A stretch of DNA of 5,440 nucleotides from Thermoleophilaceae bacterium. Its GTDB lineage: Bacteria > Actinomycetota > Thermoleophilia > Solirubrobacterales > Thermoleophilaceae. Shown in pieces: positions 1-5,208 of the stretch. Under the pieces are notes generated by a model. That model was not told the origin of the DNA. It saw only the letters and a list, made by a program, of their open reading frames with translations, and searched no databases. Position 1 is the stretch's first letter, and each line of letters opens with the position of its first letter. The position numbers were made by a program, and so were the translations under genes. The stretch covers positions 1 to 5,440 of the forward strand of contig JACCZP010000409.1 in the NCBI GenBank assembly GCA_013695885.1, in the 5' to 3' direction.

Positions 1-415
1 GCGACGGCGGCGGGCCGCCCGGCACCCCGGCGCCCGGCGCGCCGCCCGCGGCCATGCCGGGATCTCCCGCGCCGCGCGCGTAGGCGATCTGGAGCTGCGA
101 CAGGGGCTCACGGAGCTGGTTGCCCTCCTGAGGAGGCAGCAGCCCGACGAGCGCCCGCGCGCCCTCGATCGCGAGCCGCGCCTGGTCGTGGTCGCGCTCC
201 TCGGGCGGCCCGGTCAGCCCGAGGCGCCGTGCGCCGAGGTTGATCAGCGTCACCGTGGTCTGGAGCAGGACGTCGCCGACCTGCACGTGGCGCATCTGCT
301 CCTCGAGCGCCGCGCGCATCTCCGCCTCGGTCGGCTCGTCCGCGGCACCGCCGGGGGCGCCCGGGGCGCCTGCGGGACCGGGGCCGCCGGGACTCATGGG
401 ATCTTCAGCGCTCAC
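1..415 (-). CDS. DUF1844-like hypothetical protein (partial, C-terminus off window)
   Basis: This is an open frame of 138 codons running off the left edge of the window. It starts with GTG at 415, whose bases overlap the TGA of the upstream ligase gene (GTGA). A perfect AGGAGG seven bases upstream supports that start over an in-frame ATG at 397. Residues 1-30 are rich in Gly, Pro and Ala (GPGPAGAPGAPGG). Residues 31-114 form a helical core, with LQTTVTLINLGARRLGL near 51-67, DQARLAIEGARALVGLLPP near 77-95 and QLQIAYARG near 107-115. After residue 115 the sequence is again Gly/Pro/Ala rich. The core spacing (hydrophobic helix, a short loop, then an ARLAI-type helix and a closing QL..AY helix) resembles the DUF1844 family, small bacterial proteins of unknown function. 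I assign the family from remembered pattern only. No signal peptide or membrane segment is evident. No function is proposed. Confidence 0.72.
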   Translation of the reverse strand, partial: MSAEDPMSPGGPGPAGAPGAPGGAADEPTEAEMRAALEEQMRHVQVGDVLLQTTVTLINLGARRLGLTGPPEERDHDQARLAIEGARALVGLLPPQEGNQLREPLSQLQIAYARGAGDPGMAAGGAPGAGVPGGPPPS

Positions 416-1557
416 GTGCGCACCTCCTGGGCCGAGTAGCTCTGTTCCGTGGTGACCACCTCGGCGGCGAGCACGTCCGCCAGGGCGCCCCCCGCGCCGA
501 GCGCGCGTCGCTGGCGCTGGGCGCCGTTCTCGGCGGGCAGCGCAGGGTCGCTCCCGAGCGTCGCACGGGCGGGGGCGCACCACTCGAGCAGCCGGTCCAC
601 GAGGGCGCCGACCGGCAGCTCCTCACCCACCTCGAGATCGATCATGCGCCCGTCGAGCCCGAAGCGGATCGCGCGCCAGAGGTTCTCCTCGATCATGCGG
701 CCCGGGAGCGGAGTGAACGGCACGCCCTCGTCGTGATCGAGGGCGGCCTGGACCACGCAGGCGGTCATCAGCGCCGCCAGGGCGCTCGAGTCCTCCGCGC
801 TCGTCTGGGCGTCGGTGATGCGCACCTCGACGGTGCCGAAGGCGTGGTGGGGGCGCACGCTCCACCAGAGCTGGGTGAACTCGGAGATGGACCGGGTGGC
901 GACCAGCAGCTCCACATAGTCGGCGTAGGCGCGCCACGAGCCGTAGGCTTCGGGGACGCCGCAGCGGGGGAAGCTCCTGGTGAAGATCTGCGTGCGAGCC
1001 GACGCCAGCCGGGTGTCGCACCCGTCGAGGAACGGCGAGTTGGCCGACACCGCGAGCAGGACCGGCAACACCTCGCGCAGGCGGTCGCACACCGCGACGG
1101 CGCGGTCGGCGCCCGCGATCCCGACGTGCACGTGGAGGGAGAACGTGTTGTTGCGCCACGCGACGTAACCGAGCTCCTCGTCCAGGCGGCGGTAGTGCTC
1201 GGTGTCGATGATCCGCTGGTCCTGCCAGGGGCTCCACGGGTGGGTGCCCGTCGCGGCGAGGCGCAGCCCGTGCTCGGCCGCCACGCCGAACAGCCGCGAC
1301 CGGGCCTCGCGTTGCTGAGCCAGAGCGGCGCCGAGGTCGGCGCCGCGGCCGGAGCGGATCTCGATCTCCGAGGAGATGAGCTCGCCCGACACCGACTCGG
1401 CCAGCACCTCGTCCTCCTGCGCCGCGGCCGAGAGCTCCTCGAAGCGCTGGGTGAGCGACAGGGTGTCGGGGTCGAGGATCGCGAACTCCTCCTCGATCCC
1501 CACCGTGAAGTCCTCGGCGGCCTCGAATACCTCTCTGGCTCGGACCATGTCGAGCAA
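412..1557 (-). CDS. ybdK: YbdK-type carboxylate-amine (glutamate-cysteine) ligase
   Basis: This 381-aa protein belongs to the GCS2/YbdK family of ATP-dependent carboxylate-amine ligases, which join glutamate to an amine. E. coli YbdK has weak gamma-glutamylcysteine synthetase activity; the physiological substrate of most members is unknown. Visible signatures are VGIEEEF at about 19-25 (acidic metal/ATP-binding strand), ELISSEIEIRSG at 59-70, GTHPWSPWQDQ at 104-114, SLHVHVG at 140-146, LLAVSANSPFLDG at 167-179, WWSVRPHHAFGTVEVRITDAQ around 231-251, and ENLWRAIRFGLDG at 291-303. The length matches the usual 370-380 aa. The TTG start at 1557 is chosen because AGGGG lies eight bases upstream; an ATG three codons later (1548) has no well-placed ribosome site. 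The gene follows rex after an 11-nt gap, the only non-overlapping junction downstream of tsaE. EgtA-like glutamate-cysteine ligase is a less likely alternative because of length and motif layout. Confidence 0.9.
   Translation of the reverse strand: MLDMVRAREVFEAAEDFTVGIEEEFAILDPDTLSLTQRFEELSAAAQEDEVLAESVSGELISSEIEIRSGRGADLGAALAQQREARSRLFGVAAEHGLRLAATGTHPWSPWQDQRIIDTEHYRRLDEELGYVAWRNNTFSLHVHVGIAGADRAVAVCDRLREVLPVLLAVSANSPFLDGCDTRLASARTQIFTRSFPRCGVPEAYGSWRAYADYVELLVATRSISEFTQLWWSVRPHHAFGTVEVRITDAQTSAEDSSALAALMTACVVQAALDHDEGVPFTPLPGRMIEENLWRAIRFGLDGRMIDLEVGEELPVGALVDRLLEWCAPARATLGSDPALPAENGAQRQRRALGAGGALADVLAAEVVTTEQSYSAQEVRT
423..428 (-). promoter_or_regulatory. Strong Shine-Dalgarno for the DUF1844-like gene
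   Basis: The minus strand reads AGGAGG here, seven bases before the GTG at 415. It lies inside the last codons of the ligase gene (the Gln-Glu-Val of its C-terminus). It is the best ribosome binding site in the window. It fixes the start at 415 and suggests that this gene can be initiated independently as well as by coupling to the upstream stop. Confidence 0.75.
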
Positions 1558-1565
1558 CGCGCCGG

Positions 1566-1570
1566 CCCCT
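1566..1570 (-). promoter_or_regulatory. Ribosome binding site supporting the TTG start of ybdK
   Basis: The minus strand reads AGGGG here, overlapping the TAG stop of rex. It is eight bases from the TTG at 1557 but seventeen from the ATG at 1548, so it favours the TTG as the start. Confidence 0.5.
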
Positions 1571-2252
1571 ACGTCAGATAGAAGTAGAGGGCGTAGAGGA
1601 GGTCGACGGCCGGGCTCGAGGTGTGCACGGTCACCTCCGGAGGGACCTGGAGCAGGGCCTCCGAGTAGTTGAAGATGATCTTCACGCCTGCGGCCACGAG
1701 CTCGTCGGCCACGCCCTGCGCAGCCCCGCTCGGCACCGCCAGGACGCCCACCACGATCTGCTCGTCCCTGACCACCGCGCGGAGGTCGGAGTACGGGCGC
1801 ACGACCAGGTTGGCCGTCACCTCGTTGCCGACCTTGTCCCCGTCGGTGTCGAACAGGGCGACGATGCGAAAGCCGTGGTCGGCGAAGACGTCCGAAGAGG
1901 CGATGGCCTGCCCGAGGTGCCCGGCTCCGAACAGCGCGATGTTGTGCTGGCCGGTGGTGCGCAGGATCTTGCGGACCTGCGAGACCAGCGAGTCGATGTC
2001 GTAGCCCACCCCGCGCTTGCCGAACTTCCCGAACCCCGAGAGGTCGCGCCGGATCTGGGTGGAGTTGACGTGCGTGTAGTCCGCGAGCTCTTGCGAGGAG
2101 ATCGTGTCCTTGCCCATCTTCTTGGCCTGGGTCAGGATCTGGAGGTAGCGCGAGAGCCGCGCGGCGACGGCGAGCGCGAGCCGGTCGCCGGCGCCATTGC
2201 TCGCGCCGTCCGAGCCGAAGTGGGGCGTCGCGGGGGACTCCTTGACGCTCAC
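1569..2252 (-). CDS. rex: Redox-sensing transcriptional repressor Rex
   Basis: This 227-aa cytoplasmic DNA-binding protein senses the NADH/NAD+ ratio. NADH binding releases it from operators of respiratory and fermentative genes. The N-terminal winged helix (about 25-85) includes RLSRYLQIL at 32-40, the ISSQELADYTHVNSTQIRRDLS stretch at 51-72 (recognition helix) and FGKFGKRGVGY at 74-84. The C-terminal Rossmann domain shows the dinucleotide loop ALFGAGHLGQA near 106-116, the ALFDTD strand end at 132-137, VLAVPSGAAQ at 170-179, IFNYSEALL near 193-201 and the domain-swap C-terminal helix DLLYALYFYLT. Length matches the family (about 210-230 aa). The start is the GTG at 2252, overlapping the glutaredoxin stop as GTGA; a longer frame upstream to 2462 would run through the glutaredoxin gene and adds no Rex-like sequence. 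No palindromic Rex operator is evident by eye before the gene, so any autoregulation would act at an upstream promoter. Confidence 0.97.
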   Translation of the reverse strand: MSVKESPATPHFGSDGASNGAGDRLALAVAARLSRYLQILTQAKKMGKDTISSQELADYTHVNSTQIRRDLSGFGKFGKRGVGYDIDSLVSQVRKILRTTGQHNIALFGAGHLGQAIASSDVFADHGFRIVALFDTDGDKVGNEVTANLVVRPYSDLRAVVRDEQIVVGVLAVPSGAAQGVADELVAAGVKIIFNYSEALLQVPPEVTVHTSSPAVDLLYALYFYLT

Positions 2253-2503
2253 CGGGCCACTGTAGCGACGCGCCGGGTCAGCTCCTCGGCGTCCACGCGG
2301 TACTGGAAGGCCTCCTCTCCGTCCACGACGAGCACCGGTATCCGCTCCCGGTAGCGGCGCTCGAGCACGGGGTCGCACGTGATGTCGACCTCCTCGAGCA
2401 CGAACGGATGAGCGGCACGCACCCGGGCCACCACGGCGCGCGCCTCGTCGCACAGGCAGCACCCCGGCTTGCCGTACAGGGTGACCGCCGGCGGCCCGCT
2501 CAC
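2249..2503 (-). CDS. Small glutaredoxin-like (thioredoxin-fold) protein
   Basis: This 84-aa protein has the thioredoxin fold of the glutaredoxin-like DUF836 group. The first strand VTLYGKPGC is followed by the redox motif C15-C-L-C18 and DEA, which is typical of this group (PGCxLCDEA). VDIT at 39-42 forms the second strand, IPVLVVDG at 55-62 carries the cis-proline (P56), and a C-terminal helix closes the domain. It probably reduces disulfides or mixed disulfides in the cytoplasm; its partner is not known. Additional cysteines at 16 and 43 are less usual. The GTG start at 2503 overlaps the tsaD stop, and its own stop overlaps the rex start, both as GTGA, so it is probably translationally coupled to both. 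Lying directly before rex, it may belong to a redox-response unit, which is an inference from position. Confidence 0.88.
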   Translation of the reverse strand: MSGPPAVTLYGKPGCCLCDEARAVVARVRAAHPFVLEEVDITCDPVLERRYRERIPVLVVDGEEAFQYRVDAEELTRRVATVAR

Positions 2504-3501
2504 GCGGCGCTCACGAGCCGCGCGGAGGCGTCGAGGGACAGGTAGTCCGGATAGGGCATCGGCTCAAGGAACCGCGCGGCGGCCGCGATCATCGCCGCGT
2601 TGTCGGTGCACAGCTCACGGGGAGGCACCCAGACCGCCACCCCGCGAGCCTCGCACTCGGAGCGCAGCCGCTCACGGAGCTCGGAGTTCGCGGCCACCCC
2701 GCCGCCGAGCGCCAGACGCTCGAGCCCCTCGCGCTCGAGCGCCTCGATCGTGCGCGCGGCCAGCGCGTCGACGATCGCACGCTGGTAGGAGGCCGCGAGG
2801 TCGCCGCGGCGCGCGTCGAGCTGCTCGGGGCCCATGTCCCGGATGCGGTAGAGGAGCGAGGTCTTCAGGCCGCTGAACGACAGGTCGAGCCCATCCCCAG
2901 GGGCCGATCGCGGGAACGCGAACGCCTCCGGGTCCCCGTCGCGCGCGGCGCGGTCGATCGCCGGGCCGCCGGGGTAGCCGAGGCCGAGGAGGCGCGCGCC
3001 CTTGTCGAAGGCCTCACCCGCGGCGTCGTCGAGCGTCTGGCCGAGCACGGTGTAGGTCGCGCACTCGTCCACGCGGGCCAGGAAGCTGTGCCCGCCGCTG
3101 GCCACGAGGCACAGGTACGGCGCCGCGATCGGCTCGGGCTCGAGCGTGGCGGCCACCACGTGGCCGTGCAGGTGGTCCACCGGCGCGAACGGCAGTCCGC
3201 GCGCCGCGGCCAGCGCCTTGGCCGCGCTGAACCCCACCAGCAGCGCACCGATCAGCCCGGGCCCGCGGGTGGCGGCCACGGTCTCGACCTCGTCGAGCGA
3301 GACACCCGAGCGCTCGAGCGCGTCGGCCACCGCGGGGCCGGTGGCCTCGAGGTGGCGGCGGGCGGCCACCTCGGGGACCACGCCGCCGTAACGGGCGTGG
3401 AGCAGGCCCTGCGAGGCCACCACGTTGGAGAGCACCTCACCGCGGACGCTGACCACGGCGGCGGCGGTGTCGTCGCAGCTCGTCTCGACGGCGAGGATCA
3501 C
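2500..3501 (-). CDS. tsaD: tRNA N6-adenosine threonylcarbamoyltransferase TsaD
   Basis: TsaD (also Gcp/YgjD) transfers the threonylcarbamoyl group from TC-AMP to A37 of ANN-decoding tRNAs, working with TsaB and TsaE. The 333-aa protein has the full ASKHA-fold signature. It opens with ILAVETSCDDTAAAVV. YGGVVPEVAARRH lies at about 38-50, RGPGLIGALLVG at 79-90, and the metal-binding HLHGH at about 110-114. SGGHS follows at about 135-139, DDAAGEAFDK at 158-167, YPGGP at 176-180, SFSGLKT at about 207-213, GGGVAANS near 265-272 and CTDNAAMIA near 297-305. Length and motif order match functional bacterial TsaD, with no missing key residue. The GTG start at 3501 places ILAVETSCDD right at the N-terminus, as in homologues, and overlaps the rimI stop (GTGA). 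The open frame continues upstream to 4350, but that part is the rimI/tsaB region in the wrong frame. Confidence 0.98.
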   Translation of the reverse strand: MILAVETSCDDTAAAVVSVRGEVLSNVVASQGLLHARYGGVVPEVAARRHLEATGPAVADALERSGVSLDEVETVAATRGPGLIGALLVGFSAAKALAAARGLPFAPVDHLHGHVVAATLEPEPIAAPYLCLVASGGHSFLARVDECATYTVLGQTLDDAAGEAFDKGARLLGLGYPGGPAIDRAARDGDPEAFAFPRSAPGDGLDLSFSGLKTSLLYRIRDMGPEQLDARRGDLAASYQRAIVDALAARTIEALEREGLERLALGGGVAANSELRERLRSECEARGVAVWVPPRELCTDNAAMIAAAARFLEPMPYPDYLSLDASARLVSAA

Positions 3502-4013
3502 GCGCGCGCGGAGCTCGAGCCGGCACGGCCGGCCGATCCGCTCGCTCCGTTCGATCCGTCCACGGGCCCGGCCGCCGAGCGCCACATGATCAGGGCGTCC
3601 TCGCGGTTGTCGTGGTAGTAGCCGCGCCGGTGGCCCGCCCCGCGGAAGCCGAAGCCCTCGTAGAGGGAGATGGCCCCGCCGTTCGACATGCGAACCTCGA
3701 GGGTGTAGCGCTCGCCCGGGCCGTCGCCGCGCCGAAACAGCTCGGAGATCAACGTGGACCCGATGCCCTCGCGCCGGGCGTCGAGGTCCACGGCCACGTT
3801 CATCAGGTGCCAGACCGTGTCGTAGCGCGAGCAGACGAGGTAGCCCACGAGGCGACCTTCGCGCACCGCGGCCAGACAGATGCCCGAGGGCTTCGACAGC
3901 TCGAGCACGAACATGGCGAGCGACCACGGCGTGGGGAACACCCGACGCTCGATGGCGATCACCTGCGGCAGGTCCGCGTAGGAGAGGCGGCGTATGTCGA
4001 GGGGAGGGCTCAC
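3498..4013 (-). CDS. rimI: RimI-type GNAT N-acetyltransferase
   Basis: This 171-aa GNAT-family enzyme resembles RimI, which acetylates the N-terminal alanine of ribosomal protein S18 and, in some bacteria, other protein N-termini. Visible features are IRRLSYADLPQVIAIE at 7-22, FPTPWSLAMF at 26-35 (typical RimI PW motif), LVGYLVCSRY at 55-64, the acetyl-CoA loop R80-R-E-G-I-G85, LEVRMSN at 105-111, ISLYEGFGF at 115-123, and GYYHDNREDALIMW at 131-144. E106 and Y118 correspond to the catalytic Glu (LEVR) and Tyr (LYE) of Salmonella RimI. About 27 residues after W144 form a low-complexity Gly/Ser/Ala tail absent from E. coli RimI. The GTG start at 4013 overlaps the tsaB stop; extending upstream to 4091 gives only Arg/Ala-rich shadow sequence. 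Its place between tsaB and tsaD is common in bacteria. The exact protein substrate cannot be read from sequence. Confidence 0.94.
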   Translation of the reverse strand: MSPPLDIRRLSYADLPQVIAIERRVFPTPWSLAMFVLELSKPSGICLAAVREGRLVGYLVCSRYDTVWHLMNVAVDLDARREGIGSTLISELFRRGDGPGERYTLEVRMSNGGAISLYEGFGFRGAGHRRGYYHDNREDALIMWRSAAGPVDGSNGASGSAGRAGSSSARA

Positions 4014-4693
4014 GCCATGGGCCGGGCGTCGGGCTCCCGAAGATAGAGCGGCAGCGCAGGCTCGTCGGGGGCGCGGAGAGCGAGCCGGCACACCGAGAGC
4101 CCGCGGACTGCGTGGAGCGCCGAGTCTTCTGGCGCCACCCGGATTCCGGCCGCCTCGAGAACGGCGCGGAAGCGTAGCGAGCCGTCGCCCACGGCCAGAG
4201 GGGGGCCGGCCAGGGTCTCGAGACGCCGCCCGAGGGCCTCGGGAGCGAGCGCGGCGGGCGCCCAGAGCTCCTCGCCACCCCCGTAGAGCCCGGCGAAGAC
4301 CTCACCCCGGCGCGCGTCGATGAGCGCGAGAACGCCCTCCGGCGCGGCATCGCCGCCCGCCCCCTCGGCGAGCGCGCGCAGCGACACCACCCCGGTCACC
4401 GGGATCCCGTGGGCGTCGCCGAGGCCACGCGCGGTTGCCACCCCGATGCGCACACCGGTGAAGGATCCCGGCCCACGGGAGACGGCCACCAGGTCGAGGT
4501 CCGACCACCCGAGCTCCGCCTCCTCCATGACCGCAGCCAGCGCGGGCATGAGCTCGCGGGCGTGCGCGGGCCGGCCGAGCAGGGACTCGGGCGACGGCAC
4601 CCGCTCGGCAAAGCGCCCGTCGGCGCGCAGGGCGCAGGCCGCGACGCCCGCGGTGGAGGTGTCGAGGCCGATGACGTTGCGGTCGGGGCTCAC
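4010..4693 (-). CDS. tsaB: t6A biosynthesis protein TsaB
   Basis: TsaB (YeaZ) is the catalytically inactive ASKHA-fold partner of TsaD in the t6A37 complex and bridges it to TsaE. The 227-aa protein begins VIGLDTSTAG (D11-T-S-T), then has HARELMPAL at 44-52, the family hallmark SRGPGSFTGVRIGVATARGL at 72-91, GVVSLRALAEG at 101-111, DARRGEVFAGLY at 126-137, and a C-terminal LYLREPDARP. It lacks the TsaD metal-binding HxxxH motif, as expected. Length is normal (about 220-235 aa). The GTG at 4693 overlaps the tsaE stop as GTGA; another GTG lies one codon upstream (4696) and cannot be ruled out. The open frame up to 4966 is a tsaE shadow. The stop overlaps the rimI start, also GTGA. Confidence 0.97.
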   Translation of the reverse strand: MSPDRNVIGLDTSTAGVAACALRADGRFAERVPSPESLLGRPAHARELMPALAAVMEEAELGWSDLDLVAVSRGPGSFTGVRIGVATARGLGDAHGIPVTGVVSLRALAEGAGGDAAPEGVLALIDARRGEVFAGLYGGGEELWAPAALAPEALGRRLETLAGPPLAVGDGSLRFRAVLEAAGIRVAPEDSALHAVRGLSVCRLALRAPDEPALPLYLREPDARPMA

Positions 4694-5112
4694 CACGTCA
4701 CCGACACCGACCGGTGGTCGCCGCCGCGATGCTCGAGGACGACGCGGGCGCGCACCGCTCCGAGCCCGGGCTCGGCCGCCTCGGGCCACTCCACGAAGGC
4801 GATGCGCTCGGGCGTGAGGTAGTCCTCGAGCAGACCCGGCTCCTCGTCGGCCAGCGCCCCCAGGCGGTAGAGGTCGAGGTGCGCCACCTCGACCGGCCCG
4901 GCGTAGAGCCGGCCGACGGTGAACGTCGGGCTCGTGACCGGGTCCTCGACCCCCAGTGCGCGGCATGCTCCCCGGACGAGCGTGGTCTTCCCGGTGCCGA
5001 GCTCACCGCGCACGAGCACCACGTCTCCGGGGTCGAGGTGCGCGGCCAGGTGCGCCCCGGCGGCCTCGGTCTCGCGCGCGCTCGTCGTCTCGAGGGTGAT
5101 GTCGGAGGGAAT
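4690..5112 (-). CDS. tsaE: t6A biosynthesis ATPase TsaE; start codon uncertain
   Basis: TsaE (YjeE) is the P-loop ATPase that drives turnover of the TsaB-TsaD complex. Numbering from an ATT at 5112 gives 140 aa. The conserved N-terminal strand and helix are ITLETTSARETEAAGAHLA at about 5-23, then PGDVVLVRGELGTGKTT at 28-44 with the Walker A loop, SPTFT at 61-65, HLDLYRL at 78-84, and FVEWPE near 106-111. The family is usually about 140-160 aa. The first conventional start in frame is a GTG at 5022, but it would remove the conserved N-terminal ET-helix, so the real start lies further upstream. Between the in-frame TAG at 5121-5119 and 5022, ATT at 5112 is the most upstream start-like triplet, with a weak AGG five bases ahead; CTG at 5049 is another option. 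The stop overlaps tsaB. The identity is firm and the start is tentative. Confidence 0.9.
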   Translation of the reverse strand: MPSDITLETTSARETEAAGAHLAAHLDPGDVVLVRGELGTGKTTLVRGACRALGVEDPVTSPTFTVGRLYAGPVEVAHLDLYRLGALADEEPGLLEDYLTPERIAFVEWPEAAEPGLGAVRARVVLEHRGGDHRSVSVTW

Positions 5113-5163
5113 GGGTGCCTACGCTCTCGCAGTGGCCTCGGGGGTGAAGGACGGCGCGGTGGC

Positions 5164-5191
5164 GGCCGGCGGGCCGCGGGCGCAGCCGGCC
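5164..5191 (-). terminator. GC-rich inverted repeat between the glycosylase gene and tsaE
   Basis: GGCCGGC at 5164-5170 is perfectly matched by GCCGGCC at 5185-5191, giving a 7-bp all-GC stem around a 14-base loop about 18 bases after the glycosylase stop. No T-tract follows, so it is not a classic intrinsic terminator. It could attenuate or end transcription from the glycosylase gene, or be incidental in DNA of this composition. The surrounding gap (5113-5208) shows no convincing promoter, operator or RNA gene. Confidence 0.25.
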
Positions 5192-5208
5192 ATTGTCGCG
5201 CACGGGCT

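Noticed and set aside
733..1581. Long plus-strand open frame (282 codons) antisense to ybdK
   Set aside because: It lies fully opposite a gene with clear family motifs. Its composition (Gly, Arg, Val, His, Asp) is that of a GC-rich shadow frame, and no domain is recognisable.
1623..2354. Long plus-strand open frame (243 codons) antisense to rex and the glutaredoxin-like gene
   Set aside because: It spans two well-supported minus-strand genes and has Asp/Arg/Val-rich shadow composition with no recognisable motif.
2253..2462. Possible N-terminal extension of Rex
   Set aside because: The extension reads through the glutaredoxin gene, is Arg/Gly-rich, and Rex has normal length from the GTG at 2252.
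2500..4350. A 616-codon frame that could be read as a fused, extended TsaD
   Set aside because: Everything upstream of 3501 overlaps rimI and tsaB in another frame and is Arg/Pro-rich. The TsaD N-terminus (ILAVETSCDD) begins exactly at the GTG at 3501.
5119..5193. A 24-codon ORF (ATG at 5193) in the same frame as tsaE
   Set aside because: It is short, has no good ribosome site, starts inside the inverted repeat and ends at the TAG before tsaE. It is kept only as a possibility in the tsaE start finding.
5003..5203. A 66-codon minus-strand frame across the tsaE 5' end
   Set aside because: It is Arg/His/Pro-rich and overlaps the conserved TsaE N-terminal coding sequence in another frame.
5100..5208. 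Rex operator or sigma-70-type promoter ahead of tsaE
   Set aside because: No TGTGA-n-TCACA-type palindrome and no convincing -35/-10 pair with proper spacing was found. TTCACC and TAGGCA are present but about 21 bases apart and weak.
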